A DNA stretch of 22,364 nt, from contig DTYO01000056.1 in the NCBI GenBank assembly GCA_012961845.1, forward strand, positions 1-22,364, read 5' to 3'. Made by a program: the position numbers and the translations under genes. This DNA comes from Thermodesulfobacteriaceae bacterium (GTDB taxonomy: Bacteria; Desulfobacterota; Dissulfuribacteria; Dissulfuribacterales; UBA3076). Within the stretch, counting starts at the first letter, position 1. Each line of letters starts with the position of its first letter. The notes under the pieces are model-generated. The model was not told the origin of the DNA, made no database searches, and worked only from the letters and a program-made list of their open reading frames with translations. This document shows positions 1 through 7,978 of this stretch, one piece after another.

Positions 1-111
1 AATTGAAAAGAGAGGACTCCTTAAGTAGATAGTGACAATTATTTCAACATATTAAGGCTATTTTTACGGTAAAACTTTACTCCGAAAGTTGAGTTATAGA
101 GTAATAATATC

Positions 112-124
112 AGGGTCTGACCCC
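112..124. repeat. Short palindrome GGGTC-T-GACCC upstream of pgm
   Basis: An 11-bp perfect odd palindrome, GGGTC T GACCC, lies at 113-123 and is followed by an AT-rich stretch. From memory, similar GGGTC/GACCC palindromes occur as dispersed REP-like motifs in proteobacterial genomes, some near IS200-like (RAYT) transposases, but no transposase is visible here and there is only one copy in the window. It could equally be an operator or a chance palindrome. The rest of 1-194 is AT-rich leader in which I see no convincing sigma70 promoter. Confidence 0.35.
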
Positions 125-194
125 GAATTTTTGGGTTGACGGAACAGGCTTGCACGTCGTTTCCGGTGGCTCCCTGGCATCAGGAGGAAAAAAG

Positions 195-1832
195 ATGAGT
201 ATAATTAAAACTGTTTCTACGCAGCCGTTCCCGGATCAGAAGCCTGGAACCTCAGGTCTCAGGAAGAAAGTCAAGATGTTCCAGACTCCTCATTATCTGG
301 AAAATTTTGTCCAGTCAATATTCCTTGCGGTAGACGGACTGAAAGGCAGTACAATAGTGATGGGAGGAGATGGCAGGTATTTCAATAGGGAGGCCCTGCA
401 GGTAATCATCAAGATGGCTGCTGCCAACGGGATCGCAAGGGTGATGGTAGGGAAAGGGGGAATCCTTTCTACCCCCGCTGCATCGTGCGTTATCAGGAAA
501 TACGGATTGAAGGGCGGGATAATACTCTCTGCCAGCCATAATCCGGGTGGGCCTGATGGTGATTTCGGCATCAAGTACAATATAGAAAATGGAGGACCTT
601 CGCCTGAACATGTCACAGATGCGATTTTCAAACAGTCTCTCAACATGGATTCCTACCGTATTTTTGAAGCAGAAGACCTGAACCTGGACAAGCCGGGAGA
701 AACTCAGCTTGGGACTATGACTGTTCAGGTGTTCGATTCTATCATTGAATACGTCGAACTCATGGAGTCCCTTTTTGATTTCAGAAAAATGGAGAACCTG
801 ATCAGATCCGGTGAATTCAGCCTGATTTTTGATGGAATGAATGCAGTAACAGGGCCGTATGCAAGGGCCATTTTTGAGGACAGGCTCGGTGCACCGGAAG
901 GAACAGTCATCAACGGAGATCCGCTTCCCGATTTCGGCGGGGGGCACCCTGATCCCAATCTCAAATATGCAGATCAACTCGTGGCAATGATGAATTCCCA
1001 AGGCGGACCTGATTTAGGTGCTGCATCCGACGGAGACGGCGACAGAAACATGATCCTGGGGAAGAATTTTTTTGTAACTCCCAGTGACAGCCTGGCGGTC
1101 ATCGCGGCCAATGCCCATTTGATACCTGGCTATTCAGGGATAATCAGTGGAATTGCCAGGTCCATGCCCACCAGCATGGCTGCGGACAGGGTGGCGGAGT
1201 CTATGGGTATAGACTGTTATGAGACCCCGACCGGATGGAAATTTTTTGGTAACCTCTTGGATGCAGGCAGAGTGACTTTCTGCGGCGAGGAAAGCTTTGG
1301 AACCGGATCAAGTCACATCAGAGAAAAAGACGGTCTCTGGGCTGTTTTGTTCTGGCTCAACATGCTGGCTGAGAAAAAGGATTCTGTGGAGGGCATTGTC
1401 AGAGAGCATTGGAAACAGTTTGGCCGCAATTATTATTCCCGCCACGACTATGAAGGTGTCGATTCCGAAGCGGCACAGCTGGTCATGGAAGGCATCAGGA
1501 AACGGCTACCTGCCATGGGAGGAGAGTCTCTCGGTGGGCAAACAGTTGCTATGGCCGATGAATTCAGTTATACAGATCCTGTTGACGGGGCTGTGAGTAC
1601 CGGACAGGGAATCAGAATAATATTCCAAAACGGTTCCAGGATTGTATTTCGTCTGTCGGGAACAGGGACGGAGGGGGCTACCATCAGAATCTACCTGGAA
1701 AAATACGAATCTGATCCGGCAAGACACGATATTGACACCCAAGACGCTCTTGCTGAACTAATTGCCGCTGCAGGAGAGGTGTCACAAATACATGAGATTA
1801 CCGGCCGTGACGCCCCATCTGTGATAACCTGA
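195..1832 (+). CDS. pgm: Phosphoglucomutase (alpha-D-glucose phosphate-specific)
   Basis: This enzyme interconverts glucose 1-phosphate and glucose 6-phosphate in the cytosol, feeding nucleotide-sugar, glycogen and LPS precursor synthesis. The 545-residue product has the usual length for the PGM1-like family. Visible signatures in order are an N-terminal TVSTQPFPDQKPGTSGLRKK segment; the catalytic phosphoserine loop SASHNPGG (Ser about 114); the Mg-binding loop DGDGDR (about 279-284); the sugar-binding loop CGEESFGTGSSH (about 363-374); and the C-terminal phosphate-binding segment RLSGTGTEG. The start was set at ATG 195 because AGGAGG lies at 182-187 with correct spacing. A longer in-frame extension to 150 adds residues unlike the family and has no such site. 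It appears to be a stand-alone gene, followed by about 210 bp holding a dispersed repeat copy. Confidence 0.96.
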   Translation: MSIIKTVSTQPFPDQKPGTSGLRKKVKMFQTPHYLENFVQSIFLAVDGLKGSTIVMGGDGRYFNREALQVIIKMAAANGIARVMVGKGGILSTPAASCVIRKYGLKGGIILSASHNPGGPDGDFGIKYNIENGGPSPEHVTDAIFKQSLNMDSYRIFEAEDLNLDKPGETQLGTMTVQVFDSIIEYVELMESLFDFRKMENLIRSGEFSLIFDGMNAVTGPYARAIFEDRLGAPEGTVINGDPLPDFGGGHPDPNLKYADQLVAMMNSQGGPDLGAASDGDGDRNMILGKNFFVTPSDSLAVIAANAHLIPGYSGIISGIARSMPTSMAADRVAESMGIDCYETPTGWKFFGNLLDAGRVTFCGEESFGTGSSHIREKDGLWAVLFWLNMLAEKKDSVEGIVREHWKQFGRNYYSRHDYEGVDSEAAQLVMEGIRKRLPAMGGESLGGQTVAMADEFSYTDPVDGAVSTGQGIRIIFQNGSRIVFRLSGTGTEGATIRIYLEKYESDPARHDIDTQDALAELIAAAGEVSQIHEITGRDAPSVIT

Positions 1833-1854
1833 GCTGATGCGGGCATTTGCCATA

Positions 1855-1903
1855 GATAATTCGGTTCGCGAGTCTACCGAAGATGTAAGGCGGATGGGGC
1901 CCA
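1855..1903 (+). repeat. Dispersed repeat, copy 1 (left-end type)
   Basis: This stretch in the 213-bp gap between pgm and the prolyl isomerase gene matches the left ends of the copies at 6734 and 18761. Shared blocks are GATAAT-CGGTTCGCG, then CGAAGATGTAAGGCGGA, then GGGGC-CAG. The following segment (about 1919-1945) also resembles sequence just after the copy at 18664 (shared TCTGTTGCA and CCGG-GC). No right end is recognisable, so the copy is truncated or diverged. The short open frames across it look like by-products of the repeat. Confidence 0.7.
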
Positions 1904-2045
1904 GAATCCAGGGGACTGTATCTGTTGCATTAGCCGGTGCCTGGAGTACACGTGCAGCACGTTGGAAAATTAGTTTTTTCACATGCCGTGATTCGGCACG
2001 GATACATTACTGTACTGATGGATACCTGCTGAAAGGGGAAAAACA

Positions 2046-2657
2046 ATGAAGTATGAAAAGACAGTGTGGTTTTCCCTGATATTCACTGTCATGCTGTTTG
2101 CAGCTTCAACGCTTCACGCCGGAGCACGCTGCAAAGAATTCGATAAAGAGGAAATAAGGCAAATGTCTAATACCATGGCTGTCATAGAAACAAAATACGG
2201 TAACATGAAGATCAGGTTCTTTCCCGAAGTCGCTCCGAATCATATTGAAAATTTCATCAGGCTTGCTGAACAGGGGTTTTATGACGGAACTACCTTTCAC
2301 AGGGTGATACCGGGCTTCATGATCCAGGGAGGAGACCCCAATTCGAAATCATCAGACAGATCCCGGCACGGTACCGGAGGGCCAGGCTACACCGTCAAGG
2401 CCGAATTCAGTGATAAACCCCATAAGAGGGGCACGGTTTCCATGGCCAGGGCGGCTGACCCGGACAGTGCCGGTTCCCAGTTCTTCATATGTGTGGCAGA
2501 CGCCGGGTTTCTGGATCGCCAGTATACTGTATTTGGAGAAGTCGTGTCAGGTATGGACATGGCTGACAAAATAGTACGGCTCCCCAGGGACAGAATGGAC
2601 AATCCAGTTGAAAGGGTTGAGATGAAAATACGGATCGTGAAAGAGAAAAAACCGTGA
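2046..2657 (+). CDS. Cyclophilin-type peptidyl-prolyl cis-trans isomerase, predicted secreted
   Basis: It catalyses cis-trans isomerisation of Xaa-Pro bonds and so assists protein folding. The first 26 or so residues form a signal peptide: Lys residues, a hydrophobic core FSLIFTVMLFAAS, and a cleavage-like LHA-G. No lipobox cysteine fits, so a periplasmic soluble protein is expected. The cyclophilin core follows: VAPNHIENFI, GFYDGTTFHRVIPGFMIQGGDP (catalytic FHR...FMIQGGD pattern), GTVSMARA, SAGSQFFI and FGEVVSGMD. Length is 203 aa. Start ATG 2046 is preceded by AAAGGGGAA at 2031-2039. An internal ATG at 2163, also with a purine-rich AAGG before it, would give a cytosolic form of about 164 aa that begins exactly where compact bacterial cyclophilins begin. 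The cleaved secreted form is favoured but not proven. Confidence 0.92.
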   Translation: MKYEKTVWFSLIFTVMLFAASTLHAGARCKEFDKEEIRQMSNTMAVIETKYGNMKIRFFPEVAPNHIENFIRLAEQGFYDGTTFHRVIPGFMIQGGDPNSKSSDRSRHGTGGPGYTVKAEFSDKPHKRGTVSMARAADPDSAGSQFFICVADAGFLDRQYTVFGEVVSGMDMADKIVRLPRDRMDNPVERVEMKIRIVKEKKP

Positions 2658-2742
2658 CAGCAGGCCAAACAGGTAATGAGCGTTTAAATTTTTCTGCACT
2701 TATAGTCAGTTATCCAGTGGTCAGTTTCCTGAAGAGAGGGTC

Positions 2743-3414
2743 GTGGAGGATACTGTAGATCCGGATAAGGTAATCCTATGCCCTGCATGCGATCTTCTGC
2801 TCGAGAAGGTTTCCGCAGCTCCGGATCAGTCTGTGATCTGCCCAAGATGCGCCACAAAGCTCTATGCTCCCAGAAATAATTCGCTGAACAGGACGCTTGC
2901 CCTGACTATTACAGGGTTAATCCTGTTTGCTCCCGCCAACCTGCTGCCTCTGCTTACCATGGAGGCAATAGGAATCGAGGACAGCGGAAGCATTGTTGAA
3001 AGCTTCCTGGGATTATACGAAAAGGGCTATTATTTTGTGGCTGTGATGGTGATGCTGACCAGTCTGGTTATTCCGCTGATAAAACTCGGGCTGCTGCTTA
3101 ACGTTACCCTGTGCCTCAGGCTCAGACGCTATCCTGAATGGCTTCCATGGGCATTCAGAACTTATCTAAATCTTGATGAATGGGGGATGCTGGAGGTCTA
3201 TATGATTGGTATCCTGGTAACAATCATTAAGATGTATCATATGGCCCACATTCATTATGATCTGGGATTCTACTGTTTTATCGGCCTTCTGATATCCACG
3301 CTGGGGTCTTCTGCAGCCATGGACGAACATCATTTCTGGGAGATGATGGAAACAAGACCGCTGCCGGAGAATGATCCCGGTGCTGAGTTGAAAAGGGCCG
3401 GAATGCATGGGTAA
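2743..3414 (+). CDS. letA: LetA/PqiA-family inner-membrane protein, first half
   Basis: PqiA/LetA proteins are inner-membrane partners of MCE-domain tunnel proteins that move lipids between the inner and outer membranes. E. coli PqiA and LetA are single chains of about 420 aa with two homologous halves. Here each half is its own gene. This 223-aa half has an N-terminal zinc ribbon, CPAC (Cys13, 16) and CPRC (Cys33, 36), then about four membrane segments near 52-72, 97-122, 149-166 and 172-190, with the family motif FAPANLLPLLTM. The start is a GTG at 2743 behind GAGAGGG. Its end overlaps the next gene by 8 bp, so the halves are translationally coupled and probably made in equal amounts. The symbol is inferred from the seven-MCE LetB-like partner; pqiA is the general family name. 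Confidence 0.88.
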   Translation: MEDTVDPDKVILCPACDLLLEKVSAAPDQSVICPRCATKLYAPRNNSLNRTLALTITGLILFAPANLLPLLTMEAIGIEDSGSIVESFLGLYEKGYYFVAVMVMLTSLVIPLIKLGLLLNVTLCLRLRRYPEWLPWAFRTYLNLDEWGMLEVYMIGILVTIIKMYHMAHIHYDLGFYCFIGLLISTLGSSAAMDEHHFWEMMETRPLPENDPGAELKRAGMHG

Positions 3415-4042
3415 CTCTGAATCCGGACTTTTGACCGGCAAGGACGCAGGGCTGGTGCTCTGTCTGGAATGTAACAAGGTTCTGCAGTACGAAGAACCGG
3501 AAGAGGGATGCCTGCTGCTGTGCCCCCGTTGCGGTGCCGAAGTCCATTTCAGAAAACCCGACAGTATTGCACGAACCTGGGCTCTGGTGGTTACCGCAGT
3601 GGTTCTTTATTTTCCCGCCAACATGCTCCCGATGATGAGGGTGGATTTCATGGGTTCACCTGATTATTCTACCATCATGGATGGTATCATTTATTTTTTC
3701 AAGGAGGGTTACTATTTTGTTGGTAGTGTGATCCTCACCGCCAGTATACTGGTTCCGGTGTTCAAAATAATAGGTATAATCCTCATCCTATGTTCAATTC
3801 ATTTCAGATGGAAAAGGTGGCTGAGGCACAAAACATCCATGCTCAAGTTTATAGAATTCATAGGGCGGTGGTCAATGCTGGATGTTTTTGTAATAGCGCT
3901 TCTGGGAGTACTGGTGAATTTCGGTTTTTTTACTTCTATTCAGGCTGCCGATGCCGCCACGTATTTTACCGGTGTAGTGATTTTTACAATGCTTGCTGCA
4001 ATAAATTTTGATTCAAGGCTTCTTTGGGACGCTGCTGATTGA
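3407..4042 (+). CDS. letA: LetA/PqiA-family inner-membrane protein, second half
   Basis: This is the second half of a split LetA/PqiA, 211 aa. It repeats the layout of the first half: zinc ribbon CLEC (Cys19, 22) and CPRC (Cys39, 42), the membrane motif YFPANMLPMM near residues 66-75, then further hydrophobic segments (VGSVILTASILVPVFKIIGI, MLDVFVIALLGVLVNFGF, FTGVVIFTMLAA). It presumably forms a heterodimer with the first half that corresponds to one E. coli LetA chain. The ATG at 3407 lies inside the last codons of the preceding gene, and the MCE gene begins 10 nt after its stop, so the three form one transcription unit. Split pairs of this family occur in other bacteria, so the split itself need not be a defect. 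Confidence 0.88.
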   Translation: MGNSESGLLTGKDAGLVLCLECNKVLQYEEPEEGCLLLCPRCGAEVHFRKPDSIARTWALVVTAVVLYFPANMLPMMRVDFMGSPDYSTIMDGIIYFFKEGYYFVGSVILTASILVPVFKIIGIILILCSIHFRWKRWLRHKTSMLKFIEFIGRWSMLDVFVIALLGVLVNFGFFTSIQAADAATYFTGVVIFTMLAAINFDSRLLWDAAD

Positions 4043-4052
4043 ATGGGGATAT

Positions 4053-4583
4053 ATGGTAAGGCCTGTAGTGAAAAAAAAGACAGGTATTTCTCCTATATGG
4101 ATTCTCCCCATTATAGCACTGTGTATAGGTGGATGGCTGCTTTACAAGGGAATACGTGATGCGGGAGTAAAAATAGTAGTCCATTTTGAAAACGGCAGCG
4201 GAGTTACCGCCGGCAAGACAAGGGTCATGTACAAGGGAATACCGGTGGGGATGGTCAAGGACATGAAGGTGGACAAAGGGCTCAACAGCGTCAGCCTGAT
4301 TATTGAAATGGAACGACAGACAAAGTCCAAGCTGGTTGAAGATACCAGGTTCTGGATGGTTAAACCCGAGGTTTCCGCAGGCAGAGTAAGCGGGTTGGAG
4401 ACCCTGTTTTCAGGTATCTACATAGGAGTAGAACCTGGGACGTCGAGCGTTAAAAGAAGGGATTTTATCGGGTTGCCTCATCCGCCTGTCGTCCCTGAAC
4501 ATGCTCCCGGTCTCCACATCAAACTGAGAGCGGACGCCCTTCGTTCTCTCCAGAAAGGTTCCCGTATCTATATAAGAACCTAA
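4053..4583 (+). CDS. letB: LetB-type MCE protein, N-terminal fragment (frame broken at its 3' end)
   Basis: This is the N-terminal part of a lipid-transport MCE tunnel protein (LetB/YebT, PqiB family). There is a short cytoplasmic tail, one membrane anchor (about ISPIWILPIIALCIGGWLLY), then MCE domain 1 (about residues 35-130, with VMYKGIPVGMV and the RFWMVKPEVS strand) and the first strands of MCE domain 2 (GLHIKLRADALRSL, GSRIYIR). The frame stops at TAA 4581 in the middle of MCE 2. The missing continuation is in the -1 frame: read there, the codons before 4586 give Asn-Leu-Asn and then VGSVRGY, which restores a normal MCE strand. Start ATG 4053, behind GGGG, fits the family better than the upstream in-frame TTG at 4008 that overlaps letA. 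It is either a real one-base deletion or a sequencing or assembly error. Confidence 0.85.
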   Translation: MVRPVVKKKTGISPIWILPIIALCIGGWLLYKGIRDAGVKIVVHFENGSGVTAGKTRVMYKGIPVGMVKDMKVDKGLNSVSLIIEMERQTKSKLVEDTRFWMVKPEVSAGRVSGLETLFSGIYIGVEPGTSSVKRRDFIGLPHPPVVPEHAPGLHIKLRADALRSLQKGSRIYIRT

Positions 4584-4585
4584 AT

Positions 4586-6733
4586 GTGGGATCGGTCCGG
4601 GGATACCGACTAGAACAGGACGACACTGTACTGATATCCGTGTTTATTGAGCCTGAGTATCAGCACCTGGTCAAGAAGACAAGCAGGTTCTGGAATGCAA
4701 GTGGACTGATCATCAAGGGAGGTCTTTCCGGTATGAAAATACATATGGAATCCCTAGCTTCCCTTACTTACGGCGGAATAACATTCTATAATCCTCCCTC
4801 TATCAGAGACGCCCCTGTTGCTCAAAATGGAGATGAATTCAAATTATACAGGGATTTTGATGTAGCGGAATACGGCCTCAAAATGACGCTTAAGCTCGGG
4901 TCCGGTGAAGGAATTCAGGAGGGCGTCACGCCTGTGAGGTACAGGGGGCTGACTGCAGGAAAGGTGAAAAAGATTATCCTGAACAGGGACGACAGCAATA
5001 CTGTAACAGCCCATATCGTTCTTGATCCAAGGACAGAGGTCATTCTCAGAGAAGGGACGAAATTCTGGGTGGTAAGCCCCTCTATCTCGATTAATAAGGT
5101 GGAGCATCTTGATACCCTTTTCAAGGGGTCCTATGTCACATTCAGGCCCGGTGAAGGCGCTTATTGTAATCATTTCCTGGTTGAGCGGCCTCCTAATTCC
5201 GAACTGGTCATCGAACCCGGCAGGAAATTCAGGCTTGTAACTGACAATCCTGTGAATCTGTCACTGTCCTCCCCTGTACGTTTTCGTAAGGTACAGGTAG
5301 GGGAAGTGGTAGGATTCGATCTTAGTCCTGACGGAGAATCCGCGATTGCGGACATACTGATTTATGAAAAGTTTGCTAATCTTGTCAAATTTGATTCAGT
5401 CTTCTGGTGCTATTCCGGGATAGACATCGAGGCCACCATGACCAGGTTCAGACTGCGGACGGATACACTTAAGGCAGTGTTGGGAGGAGGTATATCTTTC
5501 TTCAATCCGAAGCATGACAAATCAGATGGCAGTACCCAGGCGGAAGAGGGTACTACCTTCAATCTTTATGATGATCGTCATAGCGCCCTCAGGTCTGTAA
5601 AATCACTGCGGTCTCCACATATACCCGTTCAATTCACTACTTCAAACCTCAGATCAATATCCGATGGTTCACCTATTCTTTATAAGCAATTAAAGGTAGG
5701 GGAAGTTGTCCAGTCCAGACTTAGTGCAGACGGAAAAGATGTAGTAATAGATGCCTTTGTGGAGAAAAAATATGCTTATCTGATCAGCACTACAAGCAGG
5801 TTTTATAATGTCAGCGGAATAGAAGTGCAAGGAAGCCTTCAGGGCGTGAAGATCAATACCGGATCTCTTGAGAGTATTTTGGTTGGCGGAATAGCCTTTT
5901 TTACACCGGAACCGGGAAAGCCGGTCAAGCCAGATCATACTTTCACCCTTTATAAGGATCTGGATGCAGCGCTGGCAGTTGATTCCTTCCAGGTGGATAT
6001 CCGCTTCAGACAATCTGAAGGGCTTTATGAGGGCATGGATGTGAAGTATCAGGGGATCCCCATAGGCAGCGTTACAAATGTCGGATTCGGTACGGGTATA
6101 AAAAACGTTGTGGTGAAGGCTATGATAAAAAACAGGTTCAAGCCTCTTTTCCGAGAGAAAACTCTCATATGGCTGGTTTCTCCGGAATTCAGCCTGTCAG
6201 GAGTAAAAAACCCGGACACTGTGGTGACCGGACCTTACATCACTATCAGGCCCGGTGATGGTTCAGAATGTACCCGTTTCACGGCCCTTAAAACCGAACC
6301 TCCAGTAAATCACCCTCCGGAAGGACTGAATATTGTACTTGAAATCGGCAGTCTCGGCTCTCTGAAAAAGAATTCTCCTGTTTATTACCGTCAGGTTCAG
6401 ATAGGCAGAGTTACAGGATTTGAACTTTCACCTACGGCTCAGGAGGTGTGGGTACATGTCAATATCCAGGAACCGCATACACCCCTGGTCAGAACTAATT
6501 CCAGGTTCTGGAACGCCAGCGGCATACGGGTGAGTGCCGGTATCTTTTCGGGTGTGAACATAGATACCGAATCATTTGAGGCAATCATGGCAGGCGGCAT
6601 TGCCATGGCTACACCTGACAACTGCGATATGGGGGAGAGAGTGGAAGACGGACACCACTTTCTTCTTCACAAGAAAGGCGATGGCAAATGGCTGGACTGG
6701 AAGCCCAGAATCGATCTGGATACCAGGCTTTAA
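4586..6733 (+). CDS. letB: LetB-type MCE protein, main C-terminal part (MCE domains 2-7)
   Basis: This 715-residue frame holds the rest of MCE domain 2 (1-70) and five complete MCE domains at about 96-190, 215-308, 346-440, 467-556 and 579-677. With the upstream fragment the total is seven MCE domains and about 893 aa, matching E. coli LetB (seven domains, about 880 aa) rather than PqiB (three domains). LetB stacks seven hexameric rings into a tunnel across the periplasm for phospholipids. Domains 2, 4, 5 and 7 share a SRFWNASGI plus GGIxFxxP pattern. Domains 1, 3 and 6 instead share a FWxVxPxxS plus GxYIxxxPG pattern. There is no membrane anchor in this piece, so alone it could not be placed properly. 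GTG 4586 is only the first possible start in this frame and has no good ribosome site. A repeat element begins directly after the stop codon. Confidence 0.9.
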   Translation: MGSVRGYRLEQDDTVLISVFIEPEYQHLVKKTSRFWNASGLIIKGGLSGMKIHMESLASLTYGGITFYNPPSIRDAPVAQNGDEFKLYRDFDVAEYGLKMTLKLGSGEGIQEGVTPVRYRGLTAGKVKKIILNRDDSNTVTAHIVLDPRTEVILREGTKFWVVSPSISINKVEHLDTLFKGSYVTFRPGEGAYCNHFLVERPPNSELVIEPGRKFRLVTDNPVNLSLSSPVRFRKVQVGEVVGFDLSPDGESAIADILIYEKFANLVKFDSVFWCYSGIDIEATMTRFRLRTDTLKAVLGGGISFFNPKHDKSDGSTQAEEGTTFNLYDDRHSALRSVKSLRSPHIPVQFTTSNLRSISDGSPILYKQLKVGEVVQSRLSADGKDVVIDAFVEKKYAYLISTTSRFYNVSGIEVQGSLQGVKINTGSLESILVGGIAFFTPEPGKPVKPDHTFTLYKDLDAALAVDSFQVDIRFRQSEGLYEGMDVKYQGIPIGSVTNVGFGTGIKNVVVKAMIKNRFKPLFREKTLIWLVSPEFSLSGVKNPDTVVTGPYITIRPGDGSECTRFTALKTEPPVNHPPEGLNIVLEIGSLGSLKKNSPVYYRQVQIGRVTGFELSPTAQEVWVHVNIQEPHTPLVRTNSRFWNASGIRVSAGIFSGVNIDTESFEAIMAGGIAMATPDNCDMGERVEDGHHFLLHKKGDGKWLDWKPRIDLDTRL

Positions 6734-6876
6734 TCCGGATAATGCGGTTCGCAGGTTTGCCTAAGATGTAAGGTGGAGGGGGCACAGCAGTTTTTAACTC
6801 ACCATATTTTATGTAACCTGATTGCAATTTATGTCAATCAGCACTTGTCCGGCTTTTGAATGGAATAATCCGGGTT
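6734..6876 (+). mobile_element. MITE-like dispersed repeat, copy 2 (compact, both ends)
   Basis: A compact copy of about 140 bp. The left end (about 6735-6788) reads CCGGATAATGCGGTTCGC, then a block containing AAGATGTAAGG and GGGGC-CAG. The right end (about 6800-6873) has TATTTTATGTAACCT, TCAAT-AGCA-TTGT and GGAATAATCCGGGTT. Reverse-complemented, the right tip reads CCCGGATTATT and matches the left tip CCGGATAAT at 8 of 9 positions. These are imperfect terminal inverted repeats, the hallmark of MITE-like non-autonomous elements. No coding capacity is visible. The copy starts right after the letB stop codon, so it lies in or replaces the 3' untranslated part of the operon. Confidence 0.7.
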
Positions 6877-7520
6877 AGAGGAAGTGTCCGCCAGCCCATA
6901 AGCCTTTTTGACGGATAACTGGCCGGTTTTCTTGACTGGTGCCCGAAAACCTGCTGTATGCTGGTTCTCTGCCTTCAATGACGGTAGCCCTGTTCTAATT
7001 ACGCTGGATGAAGGCGGCCTAAACATTGGATCGCTTCCATTTTTCCCGGGCAGTCCTTGAGGGTTGTTATGACCAGAGTTACCTGGCCTCGGGTAGAAAG
7101 TATCTCAGGGCTCTCTCCGTTCCGGCCCATGGTTTTTCATGCATTCCACTGCACGTCTTTCCCAAAAACCCTGTTTGTTTTTTTATGATATCGTGAGCTT
7201 GAGCAAGAATAGGCGAGCAAATGGAAGCTGGAGTATGATGTCGAAAATGTTGAAAATCTGTTGATAAATCATTCAGATATCTGAAATATAAGAAAATAAA
7301 AGACATATGGGAAAAAGCTGTATTGTCAGTGCGTTGAGCACGCATTCAGTTATTTTACTGAGTAAACAGATACTTGTAAGCGTTGATAACAGAATCAAAA
7401 GAAAGACCTGAAAAAGCCTCTAATCGCATTTGCACAGTATTTCTTTTTGCCATACAAATGATGTTAGAAATATTAGGTAGGATTTTGTCTTTGCCTGAAT
7501 CTGCGAAGAGTGAGGTGGGT
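6877..7520. other. Intergenic stretch without a recognisable gene
   Basis: About 640 bp between the repeat copy and the response regulator. Frames here are short, lack ribosome sites and resemble no family I know. The sequence becomes AT-rich after about 7170, consistent with a promoter region for the response regulator. Two adjacent hairpins lie at 7330-7344 (TGCGT/ACGCA) and 7346-7361 (TCAGT/ACTGA). I cannot place a convincing promoter. Confidence 0.5.
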
Positions 7521-7961
7521 ATGTTTTCAGTTCATAAAGAGGTTGCCGTCGTAGATGACGATCCTACAGTGAGACAGTTTCTGATAGAAGTTCTGGAACT
7601 GAATTACAGCATAAAAGTGATTTCTTTTGAAAACGGACTTGATGCGTGGCATCATATGGATAAGAAGCCTGAAGGCATCGATATCGTTATTACGGACATC
7701 AATATGCCCAAAATGAACGGGATGGAACTGCTGATGAAAATCAACACACGATTTCCTGAAAAGAAGGTCATCGTTATTTCAGGTTATCCTGCAAATGAAG
7801 GGCTCATAAAAGGAATGGGGGCATATGCATTCCTTCCAAAGCCCTTCAAACTCTCCTCGCTCGTCCGGCTGGTTGGAAGTTGCCTGTCGCAGCAGAAAGA
7901 TCCCGAGTCCTGGATTGCCTCCGAGCCTGCTTTGGCCCGGTCAAGCTTTGCGGTTCAGTAG
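7521..7961 (+). CDS. Single-domain response regulator (CheY-like receiver)
   Basis: This is a receiver domain that takes a phosphoryl group from a histidine kinase. Visible markers are the acidic pocket VVDDDP (Asp12-14), the phospho-acceptor Asp59 in ITDINMPKMNG, Ser87 in VISGYP, and Lys107 in PKPF. No DNA-binding or enzymatic output domain follows; only about 30 weakly structured residues remain, so it probably acts by protein contact or as a phosphorelay link. The start was taken at ATG 7521 behind GAGGTGGG because the receiver fold begins a few residues later. An in-frame TTG at 7383 and ATGs near 7458 would add an unusual N-terminal stretch. No kinase gene is next to it, so the partner is unknown. 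It converges on the sulfite-reductase-like gene, with a hairpin between them. Confidence 0.88.
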   Translation: MFSVHKEVAVVDDDPTVRQFLIEVLELNYSIKVISFENGLDAWHHMDKKPEGIDIVITDINMPKMNGMELLMKINTRFPEKKVIVISGYPANEGLIKGMGAYAFLPKPFKLSSLVRLVGSCLSQQKDPESWIASEPALARSSFAVQ

Positions 7962-7964
7962 TCT

Positions 7965-7977
7965 GCGGCAATGCCGC
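7965..7977. terminator. Hairpin between convergent genes, possible bidirectional terminator
   Basis: GCGGC-AAT-GCCGC forms a perfect 5-bp GC-rich stem in the 17-bp gap between the convergent stop codons. On the plus strand it is followed by only TTT and then ATCC, so as an intrinsic terminator it is weak. On the minus strand it directly follows the sulfite-reductase-like gene. Confidence 0.45.
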
Positions 7978-7978
7978 T

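Noticed and set aside
315..1001. Long antisense frames within pgm (also within purL and xerD)
   Set aside because: They are reading-frame by-products of strongly coding genes on the other strand and lack family motifs.
1837..2049. Plus-strand 70-codon frame between pgm and the prolyl isomerase gene
   Set aside because: It crosses repeat copy 1 and runs into the ribosome site and start of the next gene; no support for coding.
4572..4586. Programmed -1 ribosomal frameshift joining the two letB frames
   Set aside because: The bases before the stop (ATA AGA ACC) do not form a standard X-XXY-YYZ slippery heptamer; a plain indel or sequence error is simpler, though not excluded.
7079..7345. Minus-strand 88-codon frame in the gap before the response regulator
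   Set aside because: No ribosome site, no family resemblance, and AT-rich promoter-like sequence at its 5' part.
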